This document shows, one piece after another, positions 17,883 to 25,970 of a stretch of DNA of 64,000 nt. The stretch comes from Pseudoduganella ginsengisoli (GTDB taxonomy: Bacteria > Pseudomonadota > Gammaproteobacteria > Burkholderiales > Burkholderiaceae_D). The notes beneath the pieces are model-generated. The model was not told where the DNA came from, searched no databases, and saw only the letters and a list, made by a program, of their open reading frames with translations. The DNA lies in NCBI RefSeq assembly GCF_009720865.1, contig NZ_WNLA01000022.1, forward strand, positions 35,253 through 99,252, given 5' to 3'. A program made the position numbers and the translations under genes. The first letter of the stretch is position 1. Every line of letters starts with the position of its first letter.

Positions 17883-18995
17883 TTACAGGCGGAACAGCTG
17901 GCTGAAAATCCGCGCCGCCATCAAACCCACTTGCGTGTGCTGCTCGCCCGGCGTCATCAGCCGCGCAAGGATTTGCATGGCTTCTTCCTTGCTCTCCGAG
18001 CTGGCCAGCCGCGCCTCCAGCAGGCGCAATTCGCTGCCGATGGCTTCCCACGCATGTTCATCTTCCGGGAACGGATGGCGGATCAGCGGGCGTTCGGGCT
18101 GCCGCAGCGGCGCCGGCGCATAACTGGCGCGGCGCTGCGGCGGCGCATCGAGCGTGTCGCGCGGCGGCATGATGGCTTGCGGGCCGGGCGTCGCCGCAGG
18201 CAGTTCGATACGGCCGGCCAGCCTGTACAGCCGGTAGCCATTGTCGACGCGGCGGTAAAACGCGCCCGGATCCGATACGCGGGCCATGACGCCGCGCAAC
18301 GTAAACAGTGCGGACGGCGCGCTGCCCGCCGCATCGGCCGGGGCCGCGAACGCATCGGCTTCCGCACCCAGTTCATTGAGTTCATAGCGCGCCGCCAGCA
18401 GGGCGGCGGACGGCTGCTGGCGGCCCAGGTTATAACCGATCAGCTCTGCCAAATGCACATCGGCGTGACGCGCCAGCGCCAGTTCCACGGCAGCGCTGCG
18501 GCATGCCGCACCTTCCTGCGGCTGCAGCGGCACAGCGCCATTGGCTTCCAATAACGCCCGGTATTGCAGGTACTGGTTATGGCTGGGGATGCCGTGGCCT
18601 GTGTAATCGAGATAACTGGCCACCATGGGCTGGAAATCTTCATCTTCCCAGCGCGACAGCACGCCATACAGCGACGCGCCCGCCGTCAGCCGTGCCGGCG
18701 CGGCGCTGGCAAGGAATTGCCGCATTTGCGCCATGTTGGCAAAGTGGCGGCGCGGGCCGCCGGCGGCCCTTTCCTGCTGATAGGCGTGGTAAGCGGCCAA
18801 CGCCTGTTCGGCCTCCTGGTGCAGCCAGTTTCCCAACAAATCGTAATGGGGCGGCAATCCTTCCGGCTGGCTGATGGCCAGGTCCAGTTGCAGGCGCAGA
18901 TACTGTTCAGCGTCGTCTGGCCAGGCCAGGTGGTCCGACAGCGTGGCAAAAATGCGGCAAGTCATGTCTTGCGCAGGCGCGGCGGAAGTTAACAT
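17883..18995 (-). CDS. Possible iron-containing redox enzyme (haem-oxygenase-like fold)
   Basis: This is a 370-aa soluble, largely helical protein. The segment from about residue 100 to 200 (YGVLSRWEDEDFQPMVASYL, HGIPSHNQYLQYRALL, HADVHLAELIGYNLGRQQPS) recalls the haem-oxygenase-like diiron oxidase families annotated as iron-containing redox enzymes, which keep a final (E/H)-x-LLG(F/Y)NL segment. The assignment is tentative and metal ligands were not aligned. The C-terminal third is Pro/Ala/Arg-rich and may be disordered. A good GGAG site precedes ATG 18995. It could instead be a family of unknown function. Confidence 0.45.
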   Translation of the reverse strand: MLTSAAPAQDMTCRIFATLSDHLAWPDDAEQYLRLQLDLAISQPEGLPPHYDLLGNWLHQEAEQALAAYHAYQQERAAGGPRRHFANMAQMRQFLASAAPARLTAGASLYGVLSRWEDEDFQPMVASYLDYTGHGIPSHNQYLQYRALLEANGAVPLQPQEGAACRSAAVELALARHADVHLAELIGYNLGRQQPSAALLAARYELNELGAEADAFAAPADAAGSAPSALFTLRGVMARVSDPGAFYRRVDNGYRLYRLAGRIELPAATPGPQAIMPPRDTLDAPPQRRASYAPAPLRQPERPLIRHPFPEDEHAWEAIGSELRLLEARLASSESKEEAMQILARLMTPGEQHTQVGLMAARIFSQLFRL

Positions 18996-19073
18996 GGGTC
19001 TCCTCTCCCTATCATTTTTTGCCAGTATGCAATTTCAACAACAAAATGCGTAGCGGATTGTGGCGCACGATGG

Positions 19074-19091
19074 TGTAAGAGTACGCTTACA
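19074..19091. promoter_or_regulatory. 18-bp near-perfect palindrome between divergent genes
   Basis: TGTAAG-A-GTAC-G-CTTACA is symmetric except for one base pair. It lies 79 bp upstream of the gene at 17883-18995 and about 150 bp upstream of the STAS operon, so it could be an operator for either. No cognate regulator is adjacent. Confidence 0.4.
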
Positions 19092-19172
19092 GAATTGAAA
19101 AATCATGTAAAAAGGTTATTCAATGATGCGGCGGTGGTACACTGTCATGATCACAGTCAATATTCGTAATTC

Positions 19173-19214
19173 GAATTCAATGCCGTGAATTCCATACCGT
19201 GAATTCAATACTGC
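19173..19214. repeat. Three direct 14-bp repeats upstream of the STAS operon
   Basis: Three adjoining 14-bp units start with GAATTC (GAATTCAATGCCGT, GAATTCCATACCGT, GAATTCAATACTGC) and end 27 bp before the STAS start codon. Units differ at only a few positions. This could be a regulator binding array or a simple duplication. Confidence 0.7.
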
Positions 19215-19241
19215 AATTCGACCAACGTTTCAGGTGTCATC

Positions 19242-19592
19242 ATGGATCTTCAGCCACTTGCCGTACCCGGCGCCACCGTATTACGTCCCGAGGGACGCAT
19301 AGACCACTCGCATGCCGATGCATTCAAGGCAGCCCTCGAGTCGCACCTGGGGGCTTGTACGGCGGGCGGACCGATGCTGGTGCTGGATTTTGCCCAGGTC
19401 AGCTACATTTCCAGTATCGGCCTGCGCGCGCTGATGCTGGCAATTAAACAGGTGAAGGCCCAGAAGGGGCGCATGGTGCTGGCAGGCTTGTCGCCGCTGG
19501 TCATGGAAGTATTCAAGATCAGCCGCTTTGACATGCTGTTCGAGATTTTTGCGGACCGCGAAGCGGCACTGGCTGCGCTGGCGGCCGCATGA
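19242..19592 (+). CDS. STAS-domain anti-sigma-factor antagonist (SpoIIAA/RsbV-like)
   Basis: This 116-aa single STAS domain has the typical sequence VLDFAQVSYISSIGLRALMLAIKQVKAQKG, with a serine pair at the position phosphorylated in SpoIIAA/RsbV. In the family the unphosphorylated protein binds an anti-sigma-like kinase and phosphorylation releases it. The stop overlaps the next gene by 4 bp (ATGA), and the operon goes on to a PP2C phosphatase that could dephosphorylate it. The likely kinase partner is the RsbW-like gene at 25483. Confidence 0.9.
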   Translation: MDLQPLAVPGATVLRPEGRIDHSHADAFKAALESHLGACTAGGPMLVLDFAQVSYISSIGLRALMLAIKQVKAQKGRMVLAGLSPLVMEVFKISRFDMLFEIFADREAALAALAAA

Positions 19593-20569
19593 AGGCCATC
19601 ATCTGGGGCGCACGCGGTTCACTGCCGGTGGCGCTGACCCACAAGCAGATCCGCGCCAAGCTGGTGGCAGCGCTGGAAGGCGCCATCGGCCGCAACCTCG
19701 ATACCAGCGGCAAGATCGCATCCTACATCGACAATGACCTGGGTTTTGACGTGCGCGGCACGTTTGGCGGCCACTCCAGCTGCGTGGAAGTGCAGTGCTG
19801 GGACCAGGCCACGACGGCTGAACACGTGATCCTCGACATGGGCAGCGGCCTGCGTCCGCTGGGCGGCTCGAAAATGGCGAAGTATGGCTTTGCCAAGCCG
19901 CAGACGTACCACATCTTCATGTCGCACCTGCACTGGGACCACATCATGGGGTTCCCGTTCTTCACGCCCGCTTACATTCCGGGCAACCGCATCATCATTT
20001 ATGGCTGCCACGAACAGCTGGAAACCGCGTTCCGCCGCCAGCAGGAACCGATCAGCTTCCCGGTCACGTTCGACCAGCTGGGCGCTGCCATTGAATTCCG
20101 CCACATGACGCCGGGCCAGCCGATCGAAGTCAACGGCTTGAAGGTGACGGCCAAGCTGCAGCTGCACGCGGGCGATTCGTATGGCTACCGCCTCGAACAT
20201 GAAGGCCAGACGCTGATCTACAGCACGGATTCCGAACACAAGCTCGATAACGAACTGGAGCGCGAAGCCTTTGTCGAATTTTTCCGGGAAGCGGACCTGG
20301 TGATTTTTGACGCCATGTATTCGCTGGCCGACTCGATTTCCGTGAAGGCCGACTGGGGCCACTCCAGCAACGTGGTCGGCGTGGAACTGTGCCAGCTGGC
20401 GCGGGCGCGCCAGCTGTGCCTGTTCCACCACGAACCGATCTACGACGACGCGCAAATTGCCCGCGTGCTGGCGGAAACCCGCCGCTATGCGGAAATCACG
20501 GGCGAAGCGCCGTTGGACGTCGTGGCGGCTTACGACGGCATGGAAATCGACCTGTCCGCACCGGCCTGA
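19589..20569 (+). CDS. Metallo-beta-lactamase-fold hydrolase
   Basis: This 326-aa cytosolic protein has the MBL zinc motif in SHLHWDHIMGFPFF (HxHxDH) and further ligands in DSEHK, DAMY and FHHEP. It resembles the PhnP/RNase Z-like subgroup found beside signalling genes. Start overlap with STAS and a 4-bp gap to the CHASE2-PP2C gene show translational coupling. Its substrate is unknown; its conserved place between STAS and PP2C suggests a signalling metabolite or cyclic nucleotide, which is inference. Confidence 0.85.
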   Translation: MKAIIWGARGSLPVALTHKQIRAKLVAALEGAIGRNLDTSGKIASYIDNDLGFDVRGTFGGHSSCVEVQCWDQATTAEHVILDMGSGLRPLGGSKMAKYGFAKPQTYHIFMSHLHWDHIMGFPFFTPAYIPGNRIIIYGCHEQLETAFRRQQEPISFPVTFDQLGAAIEFRHMTPGQPIEVNGLKVTAKLQLHAGDSYGYRLEHEGQTLIYSTDSEHKLDNELEREAFVEFFREADLVIFDAMYSLADSISVKADWGHSSNVVGVELCQLARARQLCLFHHEPIYDDAQIARVLAETRRYAEITGEAPLDVVAAYDGMEIDLSAPA

Positions 20570-20573
20570 GACG

Positions 20574-22700
20574 ATGGTATCGGCCTTGTTGACCCGCTTG
20601 ATGGCCGGGCTGCGCCGTCGCGGCCGTCCGACGGCCATGGCGCTGGCGCTGGGATTTGTTTTGCTGGTGCTGTGGCTGCCGGAAGGGCCGTTGCCGGGCT
20701 TGCAGCTGGCGCTGTTCGATGGCTACCAAAAAGCCATGCCGCGCGAGCGCAAAAATGCCGCCGTACAAATTGTCGCCATTGATGAAGCGTCGCTGAAGCG
20801 CTTTGGCCAGTGGCCATGGCCGCGCGACCGCCTGGCCGAATTGCTGGACAAGATGGCGGAACAGCAGCCGCTGGCCATCGGCCTCGATATTTTCATGCCG
20901 GAGGCGGACTTGACGTCGCCCGAAGCGCTGGCTGCGCGCCTGCCCGATGCGGCGCCTGCCGTCATATCCGCACTGAAGGCCATGCCGCGCCATGACGTGC
21001 AGCTGGCCAAGGCCATGCGCCGCATCCCCGTGGTGCTGGGCGCGGCTGGCTTGCGCTCGCCGATTCCCGGCTCCACGCCGGTGCTGCGCGCCTGGCCCGT
21101 GCAATCGGTGGGCGGCGACCCCCTGCCGTTCCTGCGCACTTACCCGGAAGCGCTGGCCAGTTTGCCGATGCTGCAGGGCGCGGCCAGCGGCCAGGGCTTG
21201 CTGGCGGCCGATCCTGAACACGGCGTGCTGCGGCGGGTGCCGCTGGTGGCGGCCGTGGGCGGCACCATGCTGCCGTCGCTGTCGATTGAATTGATCCGCG
21301 TGGCCGTGGGCTTGCCGGCCGTGACGGTCGAGGTGGCGCCGCAGGGCGTACGCAGCGTGGCGCTGGGCGACTTGCAGGTGCCGACGCAGCCCGGCGGCGA
21401 AGTGCTCGTGCATTTTGGCCGCCACGCCAATGACCGCTACGTGTCCGCACTGGACATCATGGAAGGCAAGGCGCCGGCGGACTTGCTGACCAACCGCATC
21501 GTCATTGTCGCGCTGACGGGCCTGGGGCTGGTTGACATGCAAACCAATGCCCGCGGCGAATTGCTGCCGGGCGCCGACGTCCACGCGCAATTGACGGAAA
21601 GCCTGTTTGACGAACGCTGGCTGCAGCGGCCTGCGCCTATGCGCTATGCGGAGGCCGGGGCGCTGGCGCTGTGTGGCCTGCTGATGATCTGGCTGCTGCC
21701 GCGCGTGAGTTTGCGCACTGGCGTGTTTGCGTGGCTGGCGTTGTCGGCGCTGCTGTTTGGCGCCGGTGTCGCGCTGTTTTCCCGAGCCGGGCTGCTGTTC
21801 GATGCCGCCACCGTGTGGCTGGGCGTGACCGCGTGCAGCCTGTCGCTGCTGGCCAGCCTGTTCGTGGTGGAAGCCAGCCAGCGGCGCCGCAGCGAACACG
21901 CGCTGCATGAAGCGCGTGAATCGGCAGCCAAGGCGGCCGGTGAACTGTCCGCTGCGCGCCGCATTCAAATGGCGACCTTGCCGGCGCCGGCCGCCGCGTT
22001 TCCGGGCGAAACCCGCTTCACGGTGGCGGCGCTGCTGGAACCGGCGCGCGAAGTGGGCGGCGACTTGTACGATTTCTACATGCTGGACCAGCGGCGCATG
22101 CTGTTCATGATCGGCGACGTGTCCGGCAAAGGCTTGCCGGCCAGCCTGTTCATGGTGGTGGCGAAGGCGCTGTCGAAAAGCGTGGCGCTGGGGATGGCGG
22201 CGCAGCCCGGTATGGCCATCGATATGGCGGCCATCATCAACCGCGCCAACAGCGAACTGGCCCGGGAAAACCCGGAAATGCTGTTCGTCACGTGCATCGC
22301 CGGCATCCTCGATGTGGACACCGGCGAAGTCACGCTGTGCAACGCAGGGCACGATGCGCCGCGCAGGGTGACGGCAGCGGGCGAACTGGAACGCATGCAG
22401 CCGGCCGACGGCCCGCCGTTGTGCGTGCTGGAAGATTTTGAATATCCGGTGCAGCATTACCAGATGGCGCCCGGCGACAGCCTGTGCCTGACCACCGATG
22501 GTATATCCGAAGCCATGAACGGGCAGGGCGAATTGTATGGCGTGGAGCGCCTCGACGCGCTGCTGGCGCACACCCACGGCCTGGGGCCGGAAGCACTGGT
22601 AGCCGCCGTGCGTGAAGACGTGCGCCGCCACGTGGGCACGGCGGAGCCGTCGGACGACTTGACGCTGCTGGTGGTGCGCTGGAACGGTAGTGCCGGTTAG
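20574..22700 (+). CDS. CHASE2-domain membrane PP2C (SpoIIE-type) serine phosphatase
   Basis: This is a 708-aa protein. An N-terminal helix (ALALGFVLLVLWLPEGP) leads to an extracytoplasmic CHASE2 sensor (about 45-360, including VAIDEASLKRFGQWPWPRDRLAELL). Three membrane helices (370-450) and a coiled coil follow, then a SpoIIE-type phosphatase (500-705) with REVGGDLYDF, IGDVSGKGLPASLFM, NAGHDAP, TTDGISEAMN and SDDLTLLVV. All expected metal-binding Asp positions appear present. The start was moved to the ATG at 20574, just after the upstream stop. It probably dephosphorylates the STAS protein of the same operon in response to an external signal. Confidence 0.93.
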   Translation: MVSALLTRLMAGLRRRGRPTAMALALGFVLLVLWLPEGPLPGLQLALFDGYQKAMPRERKNAAVQIVAIDEASLKRFGQWPWPRDRLAELLDKMAEQQPLAIGLDIFMPEADLTSPEALAARLPDAAPAVISALKAMPRHDVQLAKAMRRIPVVLGAAGLRSPIPGSTPVLRAWPVQSVGGDPLPFLRTYPEALASLPMLQGAASGQGLLAADPEHGVLRRVPLVAAVGGTMLPSLSIELIRVAVGLPAVTVEVAPQGVRSVALGDLQVPTQPGGEVLVHFGRHANDRYVSALDIMEGKAPADLLTNRIVIVALTGLGLVDMQTNARGELLPGADVHAQLTESLFDERWLQRPAPMRYAEAGALALCGLLMIWLLPRVSLRTGVFAWLALSALLFGAGVALFSRAGLLFDAATVWLGVTACSLSLLASLFVVEASQRRRSEHALHEARESAAKAAGELSAARRIQMATLPAPAAAFPGETRFTVAALLEPAREVGGDLYDFYMLDQRRMLFMIGDVSGKGLPASLFMVVAKALSKSVALGMAAQPGMAIDMAAIINRANSELARENPEMLFVTCIAGILDVDTGEVTLCNAGHDAPRRVTAAGELERMQPADGPPLCVLEDFEYPVQHYQMAPGDSLCLTTDGISEAMNGQGELYGVERLDALLAHTHGLGPEALVAAVREDVRRHVGTAEPSDDLTLLVVRWNGSAG

Positions 22701-22711
22701 GCACCGTTAAT

Positions 22712-23461
22712 TCAAGGCAGCGGCGTCAGCACTTCCCCCAGGACCTGGCGCTGGATGCGCTCCATGACTTTTTCTTTTTGCATTTGCTGCATGGCTGCCG
22801 TCAGGCGCGGCACCAGTGCTTCGTGCTTGCGGTGCACGTAGTGGTAGACCGGGAACGACGCCAGCGCCGGGCTCAGCACTTTAATGTCTTCCATTTTCAG
22901 CGCCCTGGCGGCAGCCAGGCCGGATGCGCGGTTGCCGACCACGACGTCGGTGCGGCCCATGGCCAGTTTCTGGAACGCCTGCTGCATGGTGGGCACCGGT
23001 TCGGTGCGCATGCCCGTCGTGGACGCCTCGACAATTTTAATGCCCCGCACAAAACCAATGGTGAACGGGCGCAGGCTTTCCCATCCGTTCACGATGAAGG
23101 TCGTGTCGCGGGAAAAAATCACGATTTCATAAATCTGGATCGGCACCGGCACGATGATCAGGTTCGGGTAGTCGCGCTCCATGCCGACTTTCCGATAGAG
23201 TTCGCCATCGGTCTGGCCATCGTTGGCGCTGACCAGCGACCGTTCGCCTGGATATTTATGCACTTGCAGGTTCATGCCCAGCCGTTTATAGGCTTCTGCC
23301 ACGACCAGTTCGGCAATTTGCGTGGCCGGGTCTTGTTCCAGCAGCGTGGAAACATGCATCACCCCAGCCGCGGCGGCCAATAACTCTTGCGCCAGTGCGG
23401 GACGCGGCAAGGCGGAAGCGGTGGCGGCAACTGCCGCAATGTTAAACAAGCGCCGGTCCAT
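22712..23461 (-). CDS. Periplasmic solute-binding protein (SBP family 3-like)
   Basis: This 249-aa protein has a signal peptide (MDRRLFNIAAVAATASALPRPALA) and two lobes like family 3 amino-acid-binding proteins; recognisable stretches are TQIAELVVAEAYKRLGMNLQ and KLAMGRTDVVVGNRASGL. The start at 23461 is set by GGAGGA seven bases upstream; the open frame continues 85 codons further without relevance. It is last in the FecR-OmpA-SBP-SBP operon and convergent with the PP2C gene. There is no transporter nearby, so a sensing role is likely. Confidence 0.85.
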   Translation of the reverse strand: MDRRLFNIAAVAATASALPRPALAQELLAAAAGVMHVSTLLEQDPATQIAELVVAEAYKRLGMNLQVHKYPGERSLVSANDGQTDGELYRKVGMERDYPNLIIVPVPIQIYEIVIFSRDTTFIVNGWESLRPFTIGFVRGIKIVEASTTGMRTEPVPTMQQAFQKLAMGRTDVVVGNRASGLAAARALKMEDIKVLSPALASFPVYHYVHRKHEALVPRLTAAMQQMQKEKVMERIQRQVLGEVLTPLP

Positions 23462-23492
23462 AGGTCCTCCGTCATGGTTGTTTGCCACGTCA

Positions 23493-24350
23493 TCAGCGCC
23501 GCAGCTCGCGTTCGGCAATCTGCGCCAGTTCACCGCTGCGCCGCAATTCTTCCAGCGCCACGTTGAACTGGCGGATAAAATCGTCGCGGAACGTCCACCG
23601 CTCGCCGTGCAGGCGCGTAAAGCCCAGGTAGCCGTGCTCCTGGCTGACGACGGCGGTTTCCACGACCCGCGCACTGTGCTGGAACGCATTTTCCGCACGG
23701 GCGCGTAACAGTGCATGCTGGATCGCGTAGCGGTCGTTCATGTAACAGTCTATCCTGCCCAGCAATAATTTTTTCAGATTTTCATCGGTGCCGCGCGCTT
23801 CTTCCACGGCCAGCTTGCTGTTGCGCCGGGCCGCATCAAATGCGGGGCCGCCAAGCAGGAAACCGGTATTGACGCCGATGCGCAGGCCAAAATAGCCGTC
23901 CGGCCAGCGTGGCGTGCTGACGCGGGCCGCCACGGCGTCGTTGCAATACATCACGACGCTTTCCAGCATGATGGGGGCGGAATAATCCATCCACGGCCGG
24001 TCGCCGGGGCGGTAATAGGGCGGGGCCAGCGCAAAGCCTTCGCCTTGCTCCAGCATGCGCAAGCCCCGCTTCCATGGCACGGGCTGCAGGTCGACCTTGT
24101 AGGCCGGCATGGCGGTAAAAATGCGCGCCAGTATCGCAGGATAGACGCCGAGCGGCGTGCCGTTCACGGCATAGGAATAGGGGGGATAAGCGTCGTCAAC
24201 GTAAATCGTCACCGCTTGTTGCTGGCCGGCCGCGGGGCTTGGCGGCAGGGCGGGCGTGGAGGGCGTGGAGGGCGTTGCGGCTGCGGCAGGCGGCGCTGCC
24301 GCCAGGACACTCAACGCGGCCAGCAAGACGGGGATGGCCGCGTAGTGCAT
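23493..24350 (-). CDS. Periplasmic solute-binding protein (SBP family 3-like)
   Basis: This 285-aa protein has a signal peptide (IPVLLAALSVLAAAPPAAAA) and an Ala/Pro-rich linker. The binding domain has YVDDAYPPYSYAVNGTPLGV and LQPVPWKRGLRMLEQGEG, the usual first-lobe pattern of family 3 binding proteins. Its C-terminal part (FIRQFNVALEELRRSGELAQI) is also typical. It lies between OmpA-like and another binding protein in one minus-strand operon. The ligand is unknown. Confidence 0.87.
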   Translation of the reverse strand: MHYAAIPVLLAALSVLAAAPPAAAATPSTPSTPALPPSPAAGQQQAVTIYVDDAYPPYSYAVNGTPLGVYPAILARIFTAMPAYKVDLQPVPWKRGLRMLEQGEGFALAPPYYRPGDRPWMDYSAPIMLESVVMYCNDAVAARVSTPRWPDGYFGLRIGVNTGFLLGGPAFDAARRNSKLAVEEARGTDENLKKLLLGRIDCYMNDRYAIQHALLRARAENAFQHSARVVETAVVSQEHGYLGFTRLHGERWTFRDDFIRQFNVALEELRRSGELAQIAERELRR

Positions 24351-24365
24351 GGTGCAGCGCGCCCG

Positions 24366-24962
24366 CTAGCGGACGCGGATCTCCACGCGGCGGTTGCGCA
24401 ATTCCGCCTTGCCATCGCCGGTGGCGACAGCCGGTTCCCGTTCGCCGCGTCCGGCCACGCTGATGCTGTCGGCCGGGATGCCCGCTTCGAGCAGCAATTG
24501 CCTGACGCGTTCCGCCCGTTTCAGCGACAGCGCATCGTTGTACTCGGCCGTACCAGCGCGGTCCGTATGGCCGATCACGACGACTTCCGGCGCCGGGCGC
24601 TGCGCCAGCTCATCGCGGATTTGCGCAAAGCGGGCCGCCGATTCCGGCACCAGGTTTTCCGTATCGGTTTCGAAATACACGGTAAAGACAGCGGCCCCTT
24701 TCGGGAGTTGCGCCAGCAAGGGTGCATAGCGGGCGCGGATTGCACTTTCCTGTTCCGTCACGGTGGCGACACTGGCATTGCGGGCCACGTGGGCGCTGCG
24801 GTAGGGCTGGTCCAGCACGGTTTCACCGCCGGCCGTCGCCACCACCACGGCGCTGGGTTTGCCATCCTGGTTCGGCAGCAGCGTAATGCGTTCACGGGGC
24901 GCCGAATTTTGCTGGCTGATGGCAGCCACCAGGCACGCAATGAAAATCAGCGGGCCGATCAT
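24366..24962 (-). CDS. OmpA-family cell-wall-binding protein
   Basis: This 198-aa protein has one N-terminal hydrophobic helix (MIGPLIFIACLVAAIS) and a C-terminal OmpA peptidoglycan-binding domain with VVIGHTDRAGTAEYNDALSLKRAERV, ISVAGRGEREP and RNRRVEIRV. The N-terminal half is unlike porin-type OmpA, so it is an anchor, not a barrel. The start overlaps the FecR stop by 4 bp. A FecR-OmpA pair next to CHASE2 genes suggests a cell-envelope sensing complex (inference). Confidence 0.9.
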   Translation of the reverse strand: MIGPLIFIACLVAAISQQNSAPRERITLLPNQDGKPSAVVVATAGGETVLDQPYRSAHVARNASVATVTEQESAIRARYAPLLAQLPKGAAVFTVYFETDTENLVPESAARFAQIRDELAQRPAPEVVVIGHTDRAGTAEYNDALSLKRAERVRQLLLEAGIPADSISVAGRGEREPAVATGDGKAELRNRRVEIRVR

Positions 24963-25444
24963 TCGCCGCTGCCTTCCACGTCAATGACGAATTCCGTGCC
25001 GCGTACGCCGAGCACGGATGAGGGCGTGGAGAATTTCACGGCGGCCGGAGATTGCTTGGCGATTTTGCCGGACACGACTGCCAGCGTGCCGCGCCGCACG
25101 CTGGCGCCCAGTTTGCCTTCGTGCGTGGTGGAATTGAACGCGAACTGTTCCATTTCCAGTGCGGTATTCGGGCCCAGCGCCATCCGCGTTTCATCGCGCA
25201 GCGTGATCCCCGCGCCGCCGTCCGCGCCCGTGACGATGCGGTCGGACGGCATAATCACGGCGCCCGCAGTGCCGGCTGTCTTTCTTCCGGCGCGTTCTAT
25301 GGTTACACTGCCAGTGGCGGTCTTGATGATGCCGGCGGCGTTGTCTGGAATGGGCGCGGCAATGGAAGTCGCCGGGACCAGGGCAGTGAACGGCGCCAGC
25401 ACCAGCAGCATTGCCGCGACACTTGGCAATTTTATTAGGGTCAT
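24959..25444 (-). CDS. FecR-domain periplasmic protein
   Basis: This 161-aa secreted protein has a signal-like N-terminus (LPSVAAMLLVLAPFTALVPATSIAAP) and a FecR domain: GSVTIERAGRKTAGTAGAVI, DRIVTGADGGAGITLRDETRM and TPSSVLGVRGTEFVIDV. Unlike classical FecR it has no cytoplasmic anti-sigma part. ATG 25444 is preferred because AGAGGTGG stands just upstream; a TTG at 25465 is the longer alternative. It is first in its operon and divergent from the RsbW-like gene, with 38 bp between the start codons. Confidence 0.85.
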   Translation of the reverse strand: MTLIKLPSVAAMLLVLAPFTALVPATSIAAPIPDNAAGIIKTATGSVTIERAGRKTAGTAGAVIMPSDRIVTGADGGAGITLRDETRMALGPNTALEMEQFAFNSTTHEGKLGASVRRGTLAVVSGKIAKQSPAAVKFSTPSSVLGVRGTEFVIDVEGSGE

Positions 25445-25482
25445 GTCCACCTCTATAATAGACAATCCGATAATATGCTCTA

Positions 25483-25920
25483 ATGGAACAAAAAGGAATC
25501 AGTAGCGGCGCAGGTGGTTGCAAAACTGGCACGCGTTTCGAAGCCAGGCTCGCGCTCGTCCCTGTCGTGATGGAATTGGTGGCGGCGCAAATGCGCCACG
25601 CCGGCGCGGCGCCGGATTCCGTCATGCGGGCAGAATTGATTTTGGAAGAATTGTTCCGCAACAGCGTGTTGCACGGCTATGGCGGCGACAGCGACCGCCC
25701 GGTGTGGATTTTTGCGCAAGCGGCAGGCTTTTGCTATGAAGATGAAGCCCCGCCATTCAACCCGCTGGCGGACCGCCAAGCCCACAAGGAACCGAATCCG
25801 GATTTGGCGATTGAAGACCAGCCCATCGGGGGCGCCGGTTTGATGCTGATCCGGCAACTGGCCAAGCGTGCCGAATATGTGCGGCACGATAAGCGCAATT
25901 GCCTGCTGATCGAAGTGTGA
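25483..25920 (+). CDS. RsbW-like ATP-binding anti-sigma/serine kinase
   Basis: This 145-aa GHKL ATPase of the HATPase_c_2 (RsbW/SpoIIAB) type has an N box in ELILEELFRNSVLHGYGG and a G2 box in IGGAGLMLIRQLAKRAEYVRH. The G1 region reads YEDEAPPFNPLA, where most relatives have Gly at the Ala before PPF. It probably phosphorylates the STAS protein at 19242 and is countered by the PP2C at 20574. No sigma factor gene is adjacent, so the final target is open. A TATAAT on the plus strand near 25455 could be its -10 element. Confidence 0.85.
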   Translation: MEQKGISSGAGGCKTGTRFEARLALVPVVMELVAAQMRHAGAAPDSVMRAELILEELFRNSVLHGYGGDSDRPVWIFAQAAGFCYEDEAPPFNPLADRQAHKEPNPDLAIEDQPIGGAGLMLIRQLAKRAEYVRHDKRNCLLIEV

Positions 25921-25939
25921 TTGCGTGGCCGCTGCCGAT

Positions 25940-25961
25940 GATCCCCGCCGGTGCGGGGATC
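25940..25961. terminator. GC-rich hairpin between convergent genes
   Basis: GATCCCCGC-CGGT-GCGGGGATC is a perfect 9-bp stem between the RsbW-like gene and the chemoreceptor that runs toward it. No T tract follows on either strand, so it may be a weak bidirectional terminator or a short repeat. Confidence 0.45.
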
Positions 25962-25970
25962 GCGGGACTT

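Noticed and set aside
20496..22631. A 711-codon minus-strand frame opposite the CHASE2-PP2C gene
   Set aside because: The frame is low-complexity His/Arg/Gln sequence; the plus strand has a complete set of CHASE2 and PP2C motifs.
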